A stretch of 64,000 nt of DNA, from the NCBI GenBank assembly GCA_003543135.1, contig DPJG01000027.1:1-64000 (forward strand), given 5' to 3'. This DNA is from Rheinheimera sp. (lineage in GTDB: Bacteria; Pseudomonadota; Gammaproteobacteria; Enterobacterales; Alteromonadaceae). The notes below the pieces were generated by a model, which saw only the letters and a list, made by a program, of their open reading frames with translations, searched no databases and was not told where the DNA came from. A program made the translations under genes and the position numbers. Positions 36,829 through 45,736 of this stretch are shown here, piece after piece; position 1 is the first letter of the stretch; each line of letters begins with the position of its first letter.

Positions 36829-37125
36829 TTAGCGGACTGGTGTTGCGGCACTTTCACCGGCCACCGTATGCCAGGGTAAAATGCGATAACTTGTGACAAG
36901 TCCCTGTATAACATAAGGATCGGCTTTGGCAAAAGCATCTACTTTGGCAATATCGTCAACGTTAAATAACAACAGCGCACTTTCCACCGGATCTCCAACA
37001 GCCCCTCCCAGAATCAGCTCGCCCTGTTCCACAGCGCGCCAGGCTAATGCCAGATGGCTACTACGAAATTCGGCGCGCCTTGCCAGGTAATCATCGGCCA
37101 ATTGGTAACTTAATAAATAATGCAT
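36829..37125 (-). CDS. YciI-like protein
   Basis: This small cytoplasmic ferredoxin-fold protein of 98 residues belongs to the YCII family. The opening is MHYLLSYQLADDYLARR, the conserved His lies in SSHLALAW, and the GGAVGDP and ADPYVIQGLV segments are typical. The ATG at 37125 is used rather than the TTG before it. The biochemical role of most YCII proteins is unknown. It is divergent from the sigma-54-controlled efflux operon and shares its 360-base intergenic region. Confidence 0.85.
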   Translation of the reverse strand: MHYLLSYQLADDYLARRAEFRSSHLALAWRAVEQGELILGGAVGDPVESALLLFNVDDIAKVDAFAKADPYVIQGLVTSYRILPWHTVAGESAATPVR

Positions 37126-37297
37126 CAAAACCCCCGGGGCAGTGGTGAACCAAAGGCCGAGCTTAGAGCCATTTTCACCGGCTTGCCAGTCGTTTAGCCT
37201 TGTTGTTTTGCACTCTGGTCTTTTGCCTGCTCTGTTGTTGCATTGTGGTTTTGTTTGTCTTGTGGCCTTGGCTGCGCGGGCGGCTCAAGTTGTGATA

Positions 37298-37355
37298 CGG
37301 ACATTTTTTCAGCTGTCCGCACGCCCCTGGCGGACAGTTTTTCTGTCCGCGGACA
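37298..37355 (+). promoter_or_regulatory. palindromic activator sites upstream of the efflux operon
   Basis: Half-sites CGGACA and TGTCCG are arranged as three inverted repeats: 37298-37319 (10-base gap), 37331-37349 (CGGACAG, five T, CTGTCCG) and the perfect TGTCCGCGGACA at 37344-37355, which shares a half-site with the second. They lie 65-125 bases before a sigma-54 promoter, the normal place for enhancer sites of an NtrC-family activator. The regulator encoded at 42074 in the same operon is the natural candidate to bind them. Confidence 0.8.
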
Positions 37356-37420
37356 GGTGGTTATTATAAAGAATTTATAAAAATATCATTAAAAACATAT
37401 ATTTAGTAAATGTATTTTGC

Positions 37421-37436
37421 TGGCACGGCTCCTGCT
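37421..37436 (+). promoter_or_regulatory. sigma-54 promoter of the efflux operon
   Basis: TGGCACGGCTCCTGCT has the -24 GG and -12 GC dinucleotides ten bases apart, matching the TGGCAC-N5-TTGC consensus except for one base of the -12 element. It lies 50 bases before the first gene. Confidence 0.85.
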
Positions 37437-37485
37437 ATACAGAGGGCAGTTCAGTGATACAGATTTGTCAGCATAAGGAATCACC

Positions 37486-38760
37486 ATGATCCAGGGCACC
37501 GAAAATCAGGACATTCAGCGCAAACAAAGTTCAGGCTCCCGTTTTGGCCACAGAAGTAAAGCTGTGGTGGCTTTTGCTGCCATCAGCCTGATGCTGTGGG
37601 GCAGTTATCAGCTGATGTTTAATCAGGCACAGGCCAGCTTAGTGATGCCAAGAGCCGGGGTGCAGCTTGGCACTGTCAGCCGCGGTGATTTTGTGCGGGA
37701 TTTGGCGGTGCAGGGCAAAGTAGTGGCCGCCAATGCGCCCACTTTATTCAGCCAGCAAGCCGGTCAGATCCGGTTATTAAAACAACCGGGTGAGCCTGTC
37801 ACCATTGGCGATCTGCTTGCGGTGATTGCAAGCCCAAGCCTGGAAAACGACTTAAAACAGCAGCAGGCGCTGCTGTCCAGTATGCAGTCTGAAGTGGAGC
37901 GTTCCGCGCTGCAGGCACGCGAGCAGCAACTGGATATGGAACAAATTCAGAACAGTGCTCAGGTTAATTTACTGGCCGCCAAACGTGAGCTGGCTCGCGC
38001 CAAACAGTCGCTGGAATTGGGGGTGTTGCGCCAGATTGATTTAGATATGGCCAACGACAAGCTCAGCCAGGCTGAACTGGAGTTCAGTCATGCCAAACGC
38101 AAAGTGGCGCTGGCGGCAGACAAACTGAGCTTTGAACAAAAATCCGGTGCCCAGGCGCTGCAGCGTCAGCAGCTGGTGGTGGCAGAGCTCAGCCGCAAGC
38201 TTGAAGCGCTGCAAATTAAAGCACCGGTAACAGGTCAGGTGGGCAGCTGGCTGGTGGAGCAGCAAAACCATGTGCTGGAAGGTCAGGGGTTACTCACAGT
38301 GATTGATTTAAGCCGTTATGAAGCTGAGCTCAGTGTGCCGGAAAACTATGCCGGTGAGCTGACGCCTGGTCAGCTGGTGGATGTCAGTGTCAATGGTCAG
38401 CAGCTTGAAGGTGAACTGAGCCATGTCGCCCCTGAAGTGGTGGAAGGCAATGTGCGGGCCAGGGTGCGTTTTAACAGCCAGGATGCGGCCAGTTTAAGGC
38501 AGAACCAGCGCTTGTCGGCCCGTATTGTGTTTGAAGAACGCCACAATGTGCTCAAAGTGGCACGTGGTGATTTTATTGCGTCCGGTGGTGGCCGTCAGGC
38601 TTATCTGCTTCAGGACAATGTGGCGGTGAAAACCCCGGTGCAGTTGGGTGCTTTATCAGTGCAGTGGGTTGAAATTTTATCCGGTGCCAAAGAAGGGGAT
38701 CAGCTGGTGATTTCCAATACCAGCGAATTTAAAGATGCGGCGCGGGTGCGGCTGAATTAA
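37486..38760 (+). CDS. HlyD/MacA-type membrane-fusion protein
   Basis: This periplasmic adaptor subunit of an ABC efflux system has 424 residues. One membrane helix near 26-46 anchors it. A biotinyl-lipoyl half follows (VTIGDLLAVIASP near 105), then a long alpha-helical hairpin (about 118-240, rich in Gln, Glu, Lys and Leu), the second lipoyl half (IKAPVTGQVGSW near 245) and a beta-barrel domain. GGAATCACC precedes the ATG. It is the first gene of the sigma-54 operon and works with the ATPase and two permeases that follow. The exported substrate is unknown; relatives move peptides, antibiotics or lipids. Confidence 0.9.
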   Translation: MIQGTENQDIQRKQSSGSRFGHRSKAVVAFAAISLMLWGSYQLMFNQAQASLVMPRAGVQLGTVSRGDFVRDLAVQGKVVAANAPTLFSQQAGQIRLLKQPGEPVTIGDLLAVIASPSLENDLKQQQALLSSMQSEVERSALQAREQQLDMEQIQNSAQVNLLAAKRELARAKQSLELGVLRQIDLDMANDKLSQAELEFSHAKRKVALAADKLSFEQKSGAQALQRQQLVVAELSRKLEALQIKAPVTGQVGSWLVEQQNHVLEGQGLLTVIDLSRYEAELSVPENYAGELTPGQLVDVSVNGQQLEGELSHVAPEVVEGNVRARVRFNSQDAASLRQNQRLSARIVFEERHNVLKVARGDFIASGGGRQAYLLQDNVAVKTPVQLGALSVQWVEILSGAKEGDQLVISNTSEFKDAARVRLN

Positions 38761-38863
38761 CAGTGGCAGCAACACCCCACAGAGCAGCCAGGCAACAACT
38801 GAAAAGGCACAGCTGCAAAGGTACAACAGCAACGGTTTGACCGTTTAAAAAAGGAATAAATAA

Positions 38864-39562
38864 ATGATTCAACTGAAAAATTTAAGCAAAGTGTTTCGCA
38901 CCGAGCTGATTGAAACCCATGCCCTGCGCCAGATTGAGTTGCAGGTCAGTGAAGGGGAGTTTGTGGCTTTAACAGGGCCGTCCGGCTCGGGGAAGTCGAC
39001 TTTGCTCAATGTGCTGGGCACGCTGGAGCATTTTGACGAAGGGGATTATCTGCTGGACGGTCAGTCGGTCAGAGGTTTATCAGACCGGCAGTTGTCGGCG
39101 CTGAGAAATGAAAAAATTGGCTTTATTTTTCAGGGCTTTAACCTGATTAAAGATTACAGCCTGCTCGATAATATCGAACTGCCGCTGCGCTACCGGGGCA
39201 TCAGTGCCAGTGAGCGTAAACGCCGTGCTTTAGAGGCGCTGGAGTTGGTGGGCCTGGCGGCGCGCAAAGATTATCACCCAAGCCAGTTGTCCGGTGGTCA
39301 GCAGCAGCGGGTAGCGATAGCCCGTGCTATCGCCGGTCAGCCACGTATTTTGCTGGCGGATGAACCCACAGGGAACCTGGATTCTTTAATGGCCAGGCAG
39401 GTGATGGAGCTCCTGGAGCAAATTAACCGCCAGGGCTGCACCATTCTCATGGTAACCCATGACCCGGATCAGGCACGCCGCGCCAGCCGTCAGGTGCAGA
39501 TTGTCGATGGCCAGCTGAGTGACGCCGCCATGTACGACCCGCTTGCGGTGAAGCTGGCTTAA
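38864..39562 (+). CDS. MacB/LolD-type ABC ATPase
   Basis: The ATPase subunit has 232 residues. Walker A is GPSGSGKST near 37, the Q-loop region is IFQGFNL near 88, the signature is LSGGQQQR near 142, and Walker B ILLADEPTGNLD near 162, with the D-loop and MVTHD switch His after it. The EPTGNLD form is typical of the MacB/LolD/FtsE group that energises FtsX-type permeases. GGAATAAATAA precedes the ATG. It is second in the operon. Confidence 0.95.
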   Translation: MIQLKNLSKVFRTELIETHALRQIELQVSEGEFVALTGPSGSGKSTLLNVLGTLEHFDEGDYLLDGQSVRGLSDRQLSALRNEKIGFIFQGFNLIKDYSLLDNIELPLRYRGISASERKRRALEALELVGLAARKDYHPSQLSGGQQQRVAIARAIAGQPRILLADEPTGNLDSLMARQVMELLEQINRQGCTILMVTHDPDQARRASRQVQIVDGQLSDAAMYDPLAVKLA

Positions 39563-39573
39563 GGAGCGCCCAA

Positions 39574-40872
39574 ATGGAACAGTTTTTTTATTATGTAAAA
39601 GTGAGCTGGGTCAGCATTAAAAGAGCGCCGCTGCCTTATGCCCTGACAGTGTTTATTTTAAGCCTGGGGCTTGGTGTGTTTTTTGCCAATGCCACTTTTT
39701 ATTACCAGATGAACTCGGATCCTCTGCCGCATAAAAGCGACAAATTGTTTTATCCCATGACGTTAATGGTGCCTTATGAGTGCAATGACTGTTTGCCACC
39801 GCGCATTCATAGTTATAGCAATGTGCAAAAACTGAGCGCCAGCGATATTCCAACCGCCAAAGTGGCTATGTATAGCAGCGACGGCTATTTACGGTTAAGC
39901 AGCAGTCAAGCGCCAACACCAGTCAGCATCCGTATTACTCAGCCGGCGTTTTTCAGCATGTTTGAAGTACCTTTGTTACATGGCAGTGTCTGGAGCGACG
40001 ATAAAGCGCGGCAGGAGCTTATTTTAAGTAAACAAACGGCGGAAAAAATCTTTGGCCGCAGCAATGTGGTGGGCGAAAAAGTCCTGCTGGATGACCGCCA
40101 CTACACGGTGATTGGCGTGCTGGATAACTGGCAGATGTTGCCACGGCTTTATGATGCCAATAACCGCAATCATGTGAATGATGCCGATCAGGTGTATATG
40201 CCACTGGAAACCGGTTATGACTATAACTACATGTCGAACAGCCAGTCCCATACCTTTGACGATACCGATTTTCGCCAGCTGGGCACCCAAGGCCGTACCG
40301 GAGCTTTGCATCAGTTGCAGTTTTGGGTGCAGCTGGATACGCAAGCGCAGCAGCAGGCCTACCGGCAGTTTATGGATAATCTGGTGGCCGATGAAAAGAA
40401 AGCTGGCCGCCATCAAAGTACCCCCAATAACCAGCTGGTTGCTATGCGCGACATAGTGCGCTTTTTCGGCGGCGAATCGGCGGATATCAAAGCTTTTGCT
40501 TTAGTGACTTTGTTGTTTTTAGGCGTTTGTTTATTTAATGCCAGCCATTTGTCGCTCAACCGTTATTTAAGCAATCAATATGAATTTAGTTTGCGCCGTG
40601 CTTTGGGTGCCAGCAGGTTACAGCTACAACAACAGATGTTGGCTGATGTGCTGCTGATGACGTTGTTTTGTACGCTGTGCGGATTGTTGATCGCCTGGGG
40701 CGGCGTTGAATTATTAAATTATTTATGGCCTGCCAACCGCTTGTTTGGCCGTTGGGATCCAACACTTTTATTGTTGCTGCTTGGCCTGACGCTGAGCTCC
40801 AGTTATTTGGTGACTTTATATCCGTCTTTGCGTGCCTCATTTGGCGGCTTAAATCAGCAACTCAAGGAATAA
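39574..40872 (+). CDS. FtsX/MacB-type ABC permease (first)
   Basis: The 432-residue inner-membrane permease has one N-terminal helix (ALTVFILSLGLGVFF), a large periplasmic MacB_PCD-like domain of about 250 residues (60-305) and three C-terminal helices forming the FtsX domain, with the conserved FSLRRALGAS cytoplasmic loop between helices 2 and 3. AAGGAGCGC precedes the ATG, 11 bases after the ATPase gene. It pairs with the next permease, so the complex is probably a heterodimer with the ATPase dimer. Confidence 0.92.
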   Translation: MEQFFYYVKVSWVSIKRAPLPYALTVFILSLGLGVFFANATFYYQMNSDPLPHKSDKLFYPMTLMVPYECNDCLPPRIHSYSNVQKLSASDIPTAKVAMYSSDGYLRLSSSQAPTPVSIRITQPAFFSMFEVPLLHGSVWSDDKARQELILSKQTAEKIFGRSNVVGEKVLLDDRHYTVIGVLDNWQMLPRLYDANNRNHVNDADQVYMPLETGYDYNYMSNSQSHTFDDTDFRQLGTQGRTGALHQLQFWVQLDTQAQQQAYRQFMDNLVADEKKAGRHQSTPNNQLVAMRDIVRFFGGESADIKAFALVTLLFLGVCLFNASHLSLNRYLSNQYEFSLRRALGASRLQLQQQMLADVLLMTLFCTLCGLLIAWGGVELLNYLWPANRLFGRWDPTLLLLLLGLTLSSSYLVTLYPSLRASFGGLNQQLKE

Positions 40873-40876
40873 CTTT

Positions 40877-42070
40877 ATGTCATTGCATTTATTACTGAAA
40901 TCTTTGTTGCGTCGCAAAGTGGTGACTTTATTGTTGCTGGTGCAACTGGCGTTAACACTGGCCTTGCTGGTGAATAGCTTGTTGTTGGCAGGCCAGACCC
41001 GGGACAAGTTAAATGAGCCGACCGGCCTTGATTTACCTCATATTTTGCAGGTGCAGTTAAAACCAACCACAACGGATTTACGGGCGCAGCCGTTGTTGGG
41101 TGACTTGCTGGAGCGGCAACTGGCGGCAGTGCGCACTTTGCCGGGGGTAAAAGCAGTGGCTTACGCCAATCAGGGGCCGGTGCGTCAGGGCGGAAATCAG
41201 GGTAATTTGTATGATCCCAATGATGAAGCCAGAACCAATGTGCCTTCTATTCCGGCTTATATAGTGTCACCGGACTTTTTTGCCGCCCTTGGTTTAAAAC
41301 TGCTGGAAGGGCAGTTGCCACAAACGGCAGTGCCACTGGATGGTGAGGTCAGATCGCCTATGGTGTTAACCCGCAGTCTGGCTGAAAAAATATTTCCAAA
41401 TCGTTCAGCTGTGGGTTTAGACACTAGCTACGCACCTGTTGCCGCTGTGGTGGAAGATTTTTTTGGCCATCTGATGGCCACAGAAATTATGTATAACCGC
41501 ATTCAGGTGGCGCCTTTGCTGGGGGTCGACTGGGGTTATGCCTTATTGATCAATACAGAGCCCTCAGCCACTGAAAACATCAGGCAACAGCTGCCGGATT
41601 TATTACGCCAAATAGACCCAAATATCGAAATTTTTTATATACGAACCCTCAAAGAGCAACATCAGCGGCTTTATAGCAATGAGTTTGGCCTTGCCACTTT
41701 GCTGGGCATCTTAAGCGGTCTGATGTTATTAGTGGCTATGGTGTCGAGTTATAGCAATGCGCATTTTCATGCGTTAAAACAGCAGCAGGAAATTGGCATA
41801 AAAAGGGCGTTGGGTGCCAGTAAGCAGCTGATATTTCTTGAACTTTTAAGTGAAAACTGGTTAACAACGGCCCTGGGTGCTTTGTTGGGTGTTGCGGCTG
41901 CTCTGGCATTAAATAAAATGCTGGCGAGCGTGATTAGCCTTAACGCGCTCAGCTGGTGGTTACCGCTGCTGGTGAGTCTGGTGTTGCTGGTTTGTGTCAC
42001 AGTTGCAACATGGTATCCTGCCCGTATTGCGACTTCAGTATCGCCGGCTACAGCCACTAAGACTTTATAA
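40877..42070 (+). CDS. FtsX/MacB-type ABC permease (second)
   Basis: The 397-residue partner permease has the same layout: helix near 14-36, periplasmic domain 40-280, then three helices with the coupling motif IGIKRALGAS near 305. Only four bases separate it from the first permease, and three from the regulator that follows. It is therefore almost certainly co-translated with both. Confidence 0.92.
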   Translation: MSLHLLLKSLLRRKVVTLLLLVQLALTLALLVNSLLLAGQTRDKLNEPTGLDLPHILQVQLKPTTTDLRAQPLLGDLLERQLAAVRTLPGVKAVAYANQGPVRQGGNQGNLYDPNDEARTNVPSIPAYIVSPDFFAALGLKLLEGQLPQTAVPLDGEVRSPMVLTRSLAEKIFPNRSAVGLDTSYAPVAAVVEDFFGHLMATEIMYNRIQVAPLLGVDWGYALLINTEPSATENIRQQLPDLLRQIDPNIEIFYIRTLKEQHQRLYSNEFGLATLLGILSGLMLLVAMVSSYSNAHFHALKQQQEIGIKRALGASKQLIFLELLSENWLTTALGALLGVAAALALNKMLASVISLNALSWWLPLLVSLVLLVCVTVATWYPARIATSVSPATATKTL

Positions 42071-42073
42071 AAT

Positions 42074-43408
42074 ATGGCAAATATTCTGATTATTGATGAC
42101 AACGACGCTGTCTGTACCGCCTTAAAAACCCTGTTTATGTTGCAGGGTTATCAGGCGCACAGTGTGGCTTCTGAGCAGCAGGCGCTGGCTTATCTGGCCA
42201 CTGCGCAGGTGGATTTAATTTTGCAGGATATGAATTTTGCCAAAGGCGAAATGACAGGCAGCCAGGGCAAGGCGCTGTTTTATCAGCTGCGTGCGCTGCT
42301 GCCTGACACCGCCATTATTCTGATGACGGCCTGGACTTCGATTGATATGGTGGTGGAGCTGGTCAAAGCTGGTGCCTGTGACTATATCGCCAAACCCTGG
42401 GATGACGAGCGGTTACTCACCACTGTTGCCAAAGCGCTGCAGCTGAGTCAGTTGCAGCAGTCTCAGCAGCGACTGGCGCAAAAACAACAGGCTCGCTTAA
42501 GTGCTTTTGCCGGCAAGGATCTCTGTGGTTTGGTGTTTGCCAGCAGCGCCATGGAGCAGTTGCTGCAGATGGCGCTGCAGTTGGCGCCGTCCAATGCGGC
42601 AGTGCTTATCACCGGCGAAAACGGCACCGGCAAAGAGGGCATAGCTCAGGTGCTGCATGCCAATTCACCACGTAAACACAAAGCGCTGGTGAAAGTGAAT
42701 ATGGGCGCTTTACCAAGCGACTTAATGGAAGCTGAGCTATTTGGTGCCGAAGCCGGTGCATACAGCGGCCTTGGCAAAACCCGCATTGGCCGGTTTGAAG
42801 CGGCCGACGGCGGGACTATTTTCCTTGATGAAATTGGCAATCTGTCGTTATCAGGTCAGATGAAACTGCTGCGGGTGTTACAAACCGGCGAGTTTGAACG
42901 TTTAGGCTCAAGCCAGACACGCAAAGTGGATGTGCGGGTGCTCAGTGCCACCAATGCGGATTTAACCAAAGCGATTAGCAGTGGTGCTTTTCGGCAGGAT
43001 TTGTATTACCGGCTGAATGTGGTAGAGCTGCATCTGCAGGAACTGAAAAACCGGCGTGATGATATTCTGCCATTGGCGCGGCTGTTTTTACGGGGTGAAA
43101 AAACGCTGAGTAAAGAGGCCGAGCAGGCGCTACTGGGGTACAGTTGGCCTGGTAATGTGCGTGAGCTGCAAAATATCTGTCAGCGGGCATTATTGTTAGC
43201 GCCCGGGGCACAGATTCAGCCAGCAGACTTAGCCTTGCCGCAGGAAGAGCAGCCCGGCAAAAGGGCGCTGGATGATTTTGAGCAGCAGCAAATAGAGCAG
43301 GCACTCAAAGATGCCGGTGGTGTCATTGCCAGAGCCGCGAAACAGCTTGGCATCAGCCGTCAGGCCTTGTACCGGCGCATGGAGTTTTATGGTATTGCCA
43401 CGCCTTAG
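42074..43408 (+). CDS. NtrC-family sigma-54 response regulator
   Basis: This 444-residue transcription activator has a receiver domain (1-120) with the acidic pair D8-D9, phospho-Asp D52 (LQDMNF) and the conserved Lys in AKPW. The AAA+ domain (about 145-370) has Walker A GENGTGKEG and Walker B GGTIFLDEIG. The loop that contacts sigma-54 reads GAYSGL instead of GAFTGA. A Fis-type helix-turn-helix (AAKQLGISRQALYRRM) ends the protein. It is in the operon whose sigma-54 promoter and palindromic sites lie at 37298-37436, so autoregulation is likely. The kinase gene overlaps its 3' end by 20 bases. Confidence 0.93.
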   Translation: MANILIIDDNDAVCTALKTLFMLQGYQAHSVASEQQALAYLATAQVDLILQDMNFAKGEMTGSQGKALFYQLRALLPDTAIILMTAWTSIDMVVELVKAGACDYIAKPWDDERLLTTVAKALQLSQLQQSQQRLAQKQQARLSAFAGKDLCGLVFASSAMEQLLQMALQLAPSNAAVLITGENGTGKEGIAQVLHANSPRKHKALVKVNMGALPSDLMEAELFGAEAGAYSGLGKTRIGRFEAADGGTIFLDEIGNLSLSGQMKLLRVLQTGEFERLGSSQTRKVDVRVLSATNADLTKAISSGAFRQDLYYRLNVVELHLQELKNRRDDILPLARLFLRGEKTLSKEAEQALLGYSWPGNVRELQNICQRALLLAPGAQIQPADLALPQEEQPGKRALDDFEQQQIEQALKDAGGVIARAAKQLGISRQALYRRMEFYGIATP

Positions 43409-44711
43409 TTTGTCGCAAAAAATCGGCGGCAGTTTTGTGCTTTTTGCTGCCGCTTTATTGGCGCTGATCAGTTGGCTGGCGCCAGAGCCGTTGTTATTGG
43501 CCACAACGGCAGTGTTATTGCTGCTGTTTGCACTGTTGCTGCTACGCAGCCTGAAAAGCCTGGCTCTGGAGCTGTCGGCGCTCAATCTGTATGCCGCTAA
43601 TTTGCAGGATCAGGCTTATCAGTGCAGCGCCAATAAAGCGGTATTGTCTGAGCTGATGCCGCTGGCCGTCACTTTAGATACCATGGCCGCTGAGCTTCGC
43701 CGCCAACGCGCCGGTTTATATCAGCGTGAGCTGTTGCTCGATACCGTATTACAAAGTAGTCCAAGCGCCATTTTATTAACCGACGAGCAGGGCAGAGTGC
43801 TCTTGAGTAACCCGGCAGCGCGGCAGTTGCTCAGCCAGGGCCGGCGTTTTGAAGGTTTGTTATTAAACGAAGTGCTGCAACATTTGCCGCAACTGGCCAG
43901 TGCTTTGCCGGCTTTTCTGGCCAGCCAGCAACCGGGGTTAATCCATCTGGGCGAACCTGCAGCCATCTGGCACTTGTCGGCCAGTCAGTTTTTGCTGAAT
44001 CAGCGCCGCCATCAGCTCTATATTTTTAAGCCGATGACCCAGGAGATTCAGCGTGAAGAGCTCAGCGCCTGGAAAAAATTATTAAGAGTCATCGGCCATG
44101 AGCTCAATAACAGCCTGGCGCCATTGTCATCGCTGGCTTATTCGGCGCAGCAACTGGCCCCGCAGCCTGAGCTCGTACAAATTTTGCAAACCATCAGTGA
44201 ACGTTGCCATCACCTGAACCAGTTTTTACAGGCTTATATTCAGTTTGCCAAATTGCCGCCGCCAAGTCTGGCGGAAGTGAACTGGCCGAGGCTCATTAAT
44301 CAGTTACATGATCATTATGAGTTTGAGCTGGTGGGGGAGCTGCCCGCCGGCCGCTGGTGGCTGGATCAATCCCAGCTGATGCAGCTTCTGTTAAATCTGC
44401 TGAAAAATGCTCACGAAGCAGGCGCCGATGCAACAAAGATTGAACTGGAATTCAGTGAGCAGCCCCAATTTCTGCAGATATCGCTTAAGGATAACGGCGG
44501 TGGCATCAGCCCGGCGCTGCTGGAGCATGCGTTATTGCCGTTTTTTACCACCAAGCAGCAGGGCTCTGGTATTGGCCTGACCTTATGCCGCGACATTGTC
44601 GAAGCCCATGGCGGCCAGTTGTTGCTGAAAAATATGGATGCAGGTTTATTGGTGCAAATTCAGCTGCCGCGGCACAAGGTTGCGCCAGCTGCAGAAACCC
44701 AGGCATTTTAG
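43389..44711 (+). CDS. sensor histidine kinase, NtrY-like
   Basis: This membrane sensor kinase of 440 residues pairs with the regulator just upstream. The ATG at 43389 is used (20-base overlap with the regulator). Two membrane helices (near 12-31 and 36-53) leave almost no periplasmic loop, so it probably senses within the membrane or cytoplasm. A HAMP-like linker and a PAS domain (about 110-215) lead to the H-box RVIGHELNNSLAPL (H237) and an ATPase domain with LLNLLKNAHEAG, DNGGGI and GSGIGLTLC. It is the last gene of the efflux operon. Confidence 0.92.
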   Translation: MVLPRLSLSQKIGGSFVLFAAALLALISWLAPEPLLLATTAVLLLLFALLLLRSLKSLALELSALNLYAANLQDQAYQCSANKAVLSELMPLAVTLDTMAAELRRQRAGLYQRELLLDTVLQSSPSAILLTDEQGRVLLSNPAARQLLSQGRRFEGLLLNEVLQHLPQLASALPAFLASQQPGLIHLGEPAAIWHLSASQFLLNQRRHQLYIFKPMTQEIQREELSAWKKLLRVIGHELNNSLAPLSSLAYSAQQLAPQPELVQILQTISERCHHLNQFLQAYIQFAKLPPPSLAEVNWPRLINQLHDHYEFELVGELPAGRWWLDQSQLMQLLLNLLKNAHEAGADATKIELEFSEQPQFLQISLKDNGGGISPALLEHALLPFFTTKQQGSGIGLTLCRDIVEAHGGQLLLKNMDAGLLVQIQLPRHKVAPAAETQAF

Positions 44712-44850
44712 CCTGTTGTCAAAGGGCAAAACCGCTGTAGCTGCCAGACTTTGCTTCTGGCTTTACCGGCTCTTACTGATCCGACTGGCCGCATCACAGC
44801 GGCTTTTGTTAAGATACAAAACTTCAGCCATATAGCCATCCGGTGTATTT

Positions 44851-45627
44851 ATGCAAGTTCAGCAACAGCAACTGATTTTACCTACAGCCACAGGGCCAAT
44901 GTTGTGCCGGTTGTTCCAACCCGCACAGCCCTTGTTACCACCGCAAAAGATACAGGATGACGAGGCTGGCAGTGTTCAAACCTATCCGGCGATTTTGTTT
45001 TATTCGGAAATTTTTCAGATCACAGGCCCTATCGCCCGCGCCGCTACTCTGCTGGCTGGCCTTGGGTTTCTGGTGCTGGTGCCGGAAATTTTCCATGAGC
45101 TCAATCCTCAGGGCACAGTGCTGCCTTATGACGAGGCGGGTAAAAACAAAGGCAATCAGGATAAATGGCAAAAACCTTTGCCGGCGCATGACAGCGACCT
45201 GGTGGCCATGCTGGATTATTTGCGTAGCCTGCGTACTTTTAACGGCAAAGTGATGAGTTATGGTGTTTGTATTGGCGGCCATCTGGCGTTTCGCACTGCG
45301 CTCAATCCGGCCATCAGTGCGGCCTGTTGTTTATACGCCACCGACTTACATTCCGACACTTTACCCGCTTTGGTTGGCGACCAGACCCTGGAGCGCGCCG
45401 GCGAAATTAAAGGCGAGCTGATGCTGATTTGGGGCAAACAAGACCCACATATTCCCGCCGAAGGCCGGGCCAAAATTTATCGGGAGCTTAGTGCCAAACA
45501 ACTGAATTTCAGCTGGTTTGAGGTGAATGCGGAGCACGCCTTTATGCGCGATGAAGGCGAAAGATACGACCCGGCACTGGCGCTTTGGGTGTATCAGCAA
45601 GCCAGGGACTTGTTTTTACGGCAATAA
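44851..45627 (+). CDS. dienelactone hydrolase family protein
   Basis: This cytoplasmic alpha/beta hydrolase of 258 residues has a Cys nucleophile in SYGVCIGGH (Cys140), an acidic residue in WGKQDPHIP and a His in NAEHAFMRDEG, the dienelactone hydrolase triad. The family hydrolyses carboxylic ester or lactone substrates. No aromatic-degradation gene is near, so the real substrate is unclear. It stands alone 139 bases after the kinase gene. Confidence 0.9.
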   Translation: MQVQQQQLILPTATGPMLCRLFQPAQPLLPPQKIQDDEAGSVQTYPAILFYSEIFQITGPIARAATLLAGLGFLVLVPEIFHELNPQGTVLPYDEAGKNKGNQDKWQKPLPAHDSDLVAMLDYLRSLRTFNGKVMSYGVCIGGHLAFRTALNPAISAACCLYATDLHSDTLPALVGDQTLERAGEIKGELMLIWGKQDPHIPAEGRAKIYRELSAKQLNFSWFEVNAEHAFMRDEGERYDPALALWVYQQARDLFLRQ

Positions 45628-45632
45628 TGCAA

Positions 45633-45658
45633 ACAAATGCTGCTTTTTAGCAGCATTA
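45633..45658 (+). terminator. possible terminator after the hydrolase gene
   Basis: AATGCTGCT and AGCAGCATT pair around TTTT six bases after the stop. No T-tract follows directly, though TTGTTTTTTA lies 13 bases on, so terminator activity is uncertain. Confidence 0.5.
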
Positions 45659-45736
45659 GCATAAATGCTGTTGTTTTTTATGCTTTTTTTGTTACTTTGA
45701 TGTCTTCCACTATGGACTCAGAGACAAGGAAAGCGA

